A DNA stretch of 64,000 bases from Rhizobium sp. CF080. Lineage in GTDB: Bacteria > Pseudomonadota > Alphaproteobacteria > Rhizobiales > Rhizobiaceae. A program made the position numbers and the translations under genes. The notes beneath the pieces are model-generated. The model was not told the DNA's origin. It ran no database searches and saw only the letters and a program-made list of their open reading frames with translations. The stretch is from contig NZ_AKKC02000014.1 in assembly GCF_000282095.2 (NCBI RefSeq), forward strand, positions 124,001-188,000. Reading direction: 5' to 3'. This document shows positions 60,658 through 64,000 of this stretch, piece after piece; within the stretch, counting starts at the first letter, position 1, and every line of letters starts with the position of its first letter.

Positions 60658-61215
60658 ATGGCGCAGGCCGACATAAAGACTCCCGAAGAAGTTTTCACCT
60701 TCTGGTTCAAGGAGCTAACCCGCAAGGACTGGTTCGAGAAGAATGATGCGCTCGACGAGGCGATGCGCAGGCATTTCGCTGCGACCCATCTTTCGCTCAC
60801 CCGGGGCGAGCTCGATGCGTGGCGGACGTCGCCGGAAAATCGGCTCGCGGCGGTGATTGTCCTCGACCAGCTCTCCCGCAATCTCTATCGCGGCTCGCCG
60901 CTGGCTTTCGCTGCGGACTGGCTGGCTTTGCGAGAGGCGAGGCAGGCGATCGAAGCGGGCGCGGATATGGCCGTCCTGCCCGAGCAGCGCGGCTTCTTCT
61001 ATCTCCCCTTCGAACATTCGGAAACCCTCGCCGATCAGGATCGTTCGGTGGAACTCTTCACGTTGCTGGGTGATGCGGATTATCAGGATTATGCAGAACG
61101 TCACCGTGCGGTGATCCGGGAATTCGGCCGCTTCCCGCATCGCAATGCGCTGCTCGGCCGGGAATCGACCGCCGCCGAGCTGGAATATCTGGCCAAGCCC
61201 GGCGCCGGTTTCTGA
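60658..61215 (+). CDS. DUF924 family protein
   Basis: This 185-residue alpha-helical protein starts TPEEVFTFWFKELTRKDWFEK. It has the conserved VIVLDQLSRNLYRGSPLAFAADWLA near 63-86 and FFYLPFEHSETLADQDRSVELF near 110, diagnostic of DUF924 (TPR-like). AGGAGA precedes the ATG. Function unknown. It ends 11 bp before the convergent GlsB gene. Confidence 0.88.
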   Translation: MAQADIKTPEEVFTFWFKELTRKDWFEKNDALDEAMRRHFAATHLSLTRGELDAWRTSPENRLAAVIVLDQLSRNLYRGSPLAFAADWLALREARQAIEAGADMAVLPEQRGFFYLPFEHSETLADQDRSVELFTLLGDADYQDYAERHRAVIREFGRFPHRNALLGRESTAAELEYLAKPGAGF

Positions 61216-61226
61216 AACTTGAAGTG

Positions 61227-61478
61227 CTAACGGCGGAACATGCGTGCGACGGCAATCAGGATGCACGCCCCGACGAAACCGGCAATCAGGTAGCCGATCC
61301 AGCCGCCGAGCACGACACCAAAGACGCCGAGAATGGCATTGGCTATGATGGCGCCGACAATGCCCAGGATGATGTTCATGATCAAGCCCATGTCGCTTTT
61401 CATGAACTTTTCGGCGAGCCAGCCGGCAATGCCGCCGATGATGATGGCTGCGATCCAGCCGATACCTGCTTGTTCCAT
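61227..61478 (-). CDS. GlsB/YeaQ/YmgE-family small membrane protein
   Basis: This 83-residue glycine-zipper membrane protein has three hydrophobic segments (WIAAIIIGGIAGWLAEKFM, then MNIILGIVGAIIANAIL, then WIGYLIAGFVGACILIAV). The family is stress-induced in many bacteria. Its promoter matches the EcfG consensus exactly, so it is a likely general stress gene. Confidence 0.9.
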   Translation of the reverse strand: MEQAGIGWIAAIIIGGIAGWLAEKFMKSDMGLIMNIILGIVGAIIANAILGVFGVVLGGWIGYLIAGFVGACILIAVARMFRR

Positions 61479-61511
61479 GACTTACCCTCAGTGGATTGTT
61501 GGGACGGGGAA

Positions 61512-61536
61512 AACGCGAGGAAATGTTCCAGGTTCC
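61512..61536 (-). promoter_or_regulatory. EcfG-type general stress promoter of the GlsB gene
   Basis: On the minus strand GGAAC (61536-61532), exactly 16 bases, then CGTT (61515-61512): a full match to the alphaproteobacterial EcfG consensus. It is about 34 bp before the GlsB start codon at 61478. Confidence 0.75.
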
Positions 61537-61557
61537 ACGAATTGTTCCAATTCGTGG
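61535..61557. repeat. Inverted repeat abutting the EcfG -35 box
   Basis: CCACGAATT (61535-61543), five-base spacer GTTCC, AATTCGTGG (61549-61557) is a perfect 9-bp inverted repeat. Its edge overlaps the GGAAC -35 element, so a bound protein could add control to stress induction. Confidence 0.5.
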
Positions 61558-61642
61558 CCCGGCACTACACCATTCCTTTTCTTCGCCCAGAAGTCACTCT
61601 ATTTTCGCGCGCGAATCCGATCGAAAGACAAAGAGCAGACAT

Positions 61643-64000
61643 TTGGCAGAACGTATCACGACCGGCCCTTCGACCATTCAGCGGATGGCCCGCATGGTCT
61701 TCGCAGCACTTATGATCGCCGCAGCCCAGCTTGGCTCATCGTCGCATGCGATGGCGCAGGCGCAGCAGCAGGCCCAGGGACAGCGCCAAGAGCAAGTGCC
61801 GCCCGACGTCACGGTCGATTCCATCAATACGAACATGAAGGGCAAGATCGACGCGATCCGCCAGCAGCTCGATTCCTTCCGCAACCGGATACAGAGCGAC
61901 GCCGACGACGATGCGCGCCTTGCGGAACTCAGGGTTCAGGCCGAAGCGATCGTCGGTGAAATGCGCTCCACGTCCGATGCCATGCGCACGCGCGTCGAAC
62001 AGATCCAGGCCCGCCTCAAAAGTCTCGGCGAGCCGCCCGCCGCCGGTCAGCCTCCGGAAGCGCCTGCGGTTGTCGAAGAACGCAACCGGCTGCTGAACGA
62101 GCGGTCGGAGCTCAACATCATCGTTGACGACGCCGGCCAGCTTTCCAACAGCGCGACCCAGGTCGCCAACACGATCACCAACCTGCGCCGCACGCTGTTT
62201 ACCCAGACGCTCTTCCGCCATACCGAGCTTTCGGGCGAATTGTTCGCCGATGCGGGCAATGCGCTGGTTGCGGAGGTACGCAACTTCGGCTCGACCTTCA
62301 GCAGCTGGATCAGTTTCGTCTGGAAATTCAAGAAGCTCCAGCTATTGGGAGCGCTGGCGCTGTCGCTCGGCGCGGCCATGCTCTTCCTGTCCGGGGGCTA
62401 CCGGCTGTTCGGGCGATTCATCCGGCGAAACGACCACGAACATCCATCCTACATCAGGCGGTTGTCGGTGGCCTTCTGGTCGACGGTGATCCAGACCGTA
62501 TCGCTGGCGGCCTTCCTGGTTGCTTCCTTCCTGTTCCTTGACGGCTTCAATGTGCTCAGGACGGATATCACGCCGATCATCGTGACCTTTTTCGGCTTCG
62601 TGTGGTTCGTCAATTTCGTCTGGAAGCTCACCTATGGCGTATTGGCGCCGGGTGAGCCGGAATGGCGGCTCGTCCGCATCACCAATCGCGGTGCGCGCCT
62701 GCTGACGCTTGCCGTGCTCGCCATGGCGATCGTCAACGGGCTCGACTATCTGCTCGGCGCAATCAGCGAGGCGCTCAATTCCCCGCTGGTTCTGACCATC
62801 GTCAAGAGCCTGCTCGCCTCTGTCATCATCGGCCTGATCCTGATCGCCATCTCCTTCATTCAGCCGCGGCTTGTCGAGGGCGAGGATCCGGAAAGCCCGG
62901 GGCATCGCTGGCCACGCTTCTTCCCGCTGTTCCTTCGTGTGACGGGTCTGCTCCTCATCCTGTCGGTGCTGACGGGATATGTGGGGCTTGCACGGTTCGC
63001 TTCGACCCAGATCGTGCTGACCGGGGCGGTGATCGTGCTGATCTATATCGGACTTCTGTCCGGCAGGGCGATTTCGAAACAGGGGGCGTTCACCGACACG
63101 GCTGTCGGCCGCCGGCTTGCCGAACGCTTCCAATTCGGGGAGGTGTCGCTCGACCAGGCGGGGCTCGTCGCGGGACTTGGCATCTATGCCTTTGCGCTGA
63201 TCCTCGGGATCCCGCTCATTCTCCTGACGTGGGGGTTCCAGATTGCCGATATCGAGGCCTGGATCTACAGCTTCTTCACGCAGATTCGGATCGGTAACAT
63301 CTCGATCTCGATCGTCGGCATTCTCGGCGGCATTCTGCTTTTCGGCCTTGGCTTCATCGTCACGCGCTGGGTGCAGAAGTGGATCGACGGCAATGTGCTG
63401 GCGCGCAGCCAGGTCGACCTCGGCGTCCGCAATTCGGTCAAGACCGGTATCGGCTATCTCGGCATCGGGCTTGCGGTGATCGTCGGCGTTTCGGCCGCCG
63501 GCATCGACCTGTCGAGCTTCGCGCTGGTCGCGTCCGCCCTGTCGGTCGGTATCGGTTTCGGCCTCCAGAATATCGTGTCGAACTTCGTGTCCGGGCTGAT
63601 CCTGCTCGTCGAGCGGCCGTTCAAGGTGGGCGACCATGTGGTGACCGGGGCGACGGAAGGCATCGTCAAACGCATCTCGGTGCGCGCCACCGAGATCGAG
63701 ACGTTCCGCAAGCAATCGATCATCGTGCCGAATTCCGACCTGATCAACTCGCCGGTCGGCAACTGGACGCATCGCAACAAGATCGGGCGTTCGGAAGTGC
63801 CCGTCGCGGTGAGTTCCCACAGCGATCCACAGAAGGTGATGGATATCCTTCTGGAGCTGGTCGATCAGGTACCGGAAGTATTGCGCAATCCGGAACCGCA
63901 TGTGGAGTTCCTGACCTTCGGCGCCTCTTCGCTCAATTTCGAATTGCGGTTCCATCTGGCCGACATGGGCGAGGGCCTGAGGATCCGCAACAATCTGAGG
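61643..64000 (+). CDS. DUF3772 MscS-family mechanosensitive channel, 3' end beyond window
   Basis: The 786 residues visible comprise an N-terminal signal/anchor and a coiled-coil periplasmic domain (about 40-210, DUF3772-type). About ten membrane segments follow, then the MscS pore/beta domain (IGFGLQNIVSNFVSGLILLVERPFKVGD, near 637 onward, quoted in parts) and the start of the C-terminal alpha/beta part. It releases solutes under hypo-osmotic shock. The start is uncertain: TTG 61643 has AAGAG upstream, and ATGs at 61685 and 61694 are alternatives. The ORF is open to the last base. Confidence 0.9.
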   Translation, partial: MAERITTGPSTIQRMARMVFAALMIAAAQLGSSSHAMAQAQQQAQGQRQEQVPPDVTVDSINTNMKGKIDAIRQQLDSFRNRIQSDADDDARLAELRVQAEAIVGEMRSTSDAMRTRVEQIQARLKSLGEPPAAGQPPEAPAVVEERNRLLNERSELNIIVDDAGQLSNSATQVANTITNLRRTLFTQTLFRHTELSGELFADAGNALVAEVRNFGSTFSSWISFVWKFKKLQLLGALALSLGAAMLFLSGGYRLFGRFIRRNDHEHPSYIRRLSVAFWSTVIQTVSLAAFLVASFLFLDGFNVLRTDITPIIVTFFGFVWFVNFVWKLTYGVLAPGEPEWRLVRITNRGARLLTLAVLAMAIVNGLDYLLGAISEALNSPLVLTIVKSLLASVIIGLILIAISFIQPRLVEGEDPESPGHRWPRFFPLFLRVTGLLLILSVLTGYVGLARFASTQIVLTGAVIVLIYIGLLSGRAISKQGAFTDTAVGRRLAERFQFGEVSLDQAGLVAGLGIYAFALILGIPLILLTWGFQIADIEAWIYSFFTQIRIGNISISIVGILGGILLFGLGFIVTRWVQKWIDGNVLARSQVDLGVRNSVKTGIGYLGIGLAVIVGVSAAGIDLSSFALVASALSVGIGFGLQNIVSNFVSGLILLVERPFKVGDHVVTGATEGIVKRISVRATEIETFRKQSIIVPNSDLINSPVGNWTHRNKIGRSEVPVAVSSHSDPQKVMDILLELVDQVPEVLRNPEPHVEFLTFGASSLNFELRFHLADMGEGLRIRNNLR

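Overview
The window is a gene-dense, high-GC stretch of chromosome from an alphaproteobacterium. It most likely comes from the Rhizobiaceae (Rhizobium/Neorhizobium/Agrobacterium/Ensifer type). The clues are the ilvI-ilvH and TetR-ilvC arrangement, the PdxJ variant, BA14K motifs, a PmtA-like methyltransferase, a SecD-SecF fusion, many LysR/TetR/MarR/AraC regulators, and two promoter-like sites matching the alphaproteobacterial general stress (EcfG) consensus. I see no insertion sequence, prophage, integrase or CRISPR array; this looks like ordinary core and accessory chromosome.

Layout. 1-2.7 kb: the ilvIH operon behind a leader peptide rich in Ile/Val/Leu codons and an intrinsic terminator, i.e. 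an attenuator. 2.7-4.6 kb: an orphan KpsC-type glycosyltransferase and an aldo/keto reductase. 4.7-7.8 kb: a compact LysE / DUF4239 / cobalt-type nitrile hydratase (alpha, beta, activator) operon. 7.8-9.5 kb: a lipoprotein-like gene, ECF sigma factor and anti-sigma factor, all overlapping. 9.7-18.5 kb: DUF2269, SDR-DoxX, RecD-like helicase, a MerR-GerE hybrid regulator, pdxJ, MarR-GNAT, Asp/Glu racemase, NmrA/HxlR pair and a small kinase. 18.5-22.9 kb: zinc alcohol dehydrogenase with divergent AraC regulator, DUF4087, TetR and ilvC. 22.9-31.2 kb: VapBC, a PLP aminotransferase, a CASTOR/POLLUX-type channel, an iron-type ABC importer and DUF4189. 31.4-35.4 kb: endonuclease/exonuclease/phosphatase + Nudix pair, PhzF, tRNA-Lys(CTT), tandem BA14K protein. 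35.4-40.1 kb: acetamidase, LysR, aldehyde dehydrogenase, MFS. 40.3-46.8 kb: LysR, a hydrolase-like protein lacking its catalytic residues, and an RND efflux pair. 46.8-56.8 kb: SDR, small Gly-rich membrane peptide, HAD phosphatase, APC permease, methyltransferase, TetR, YqaA, SecDF, an unrecognised membrane protein, cupin with a structured leader, TerC. 56.8-64 kb: response regulator, stress-type secreted protein, FAD/NAD(P)-binding protein, FMN reductase, heme-degrading-domain protein, DUF924, GlsB and a DUF3772 MscS channel cut by the window end.

How the genes work together. Branched-chain amino acid synthesis is represented twice (ilvIH, ilvC), each with its own visible control element. 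Most of the rest are small self-contained modules, each a regulator plus target with a readable DNA element between them: AraC direct repeats at the alcohol dehydrogenase, a LysR dyad at the RND operon, and MerR, MarR and TetR palindromes over their own promoters. The observations I rate highest are the ilv attenuator with an apparently near-leaderless leader ORF, the pseudo-hydrolase built into an RND efflux operon, the MerR-GerE fusion with its palindromic promoter, the structured RNA leader of a His-rich cupin gene, and the two EcfG-type promoters. All functional statements come from reading motifs by eye; no database search was run.
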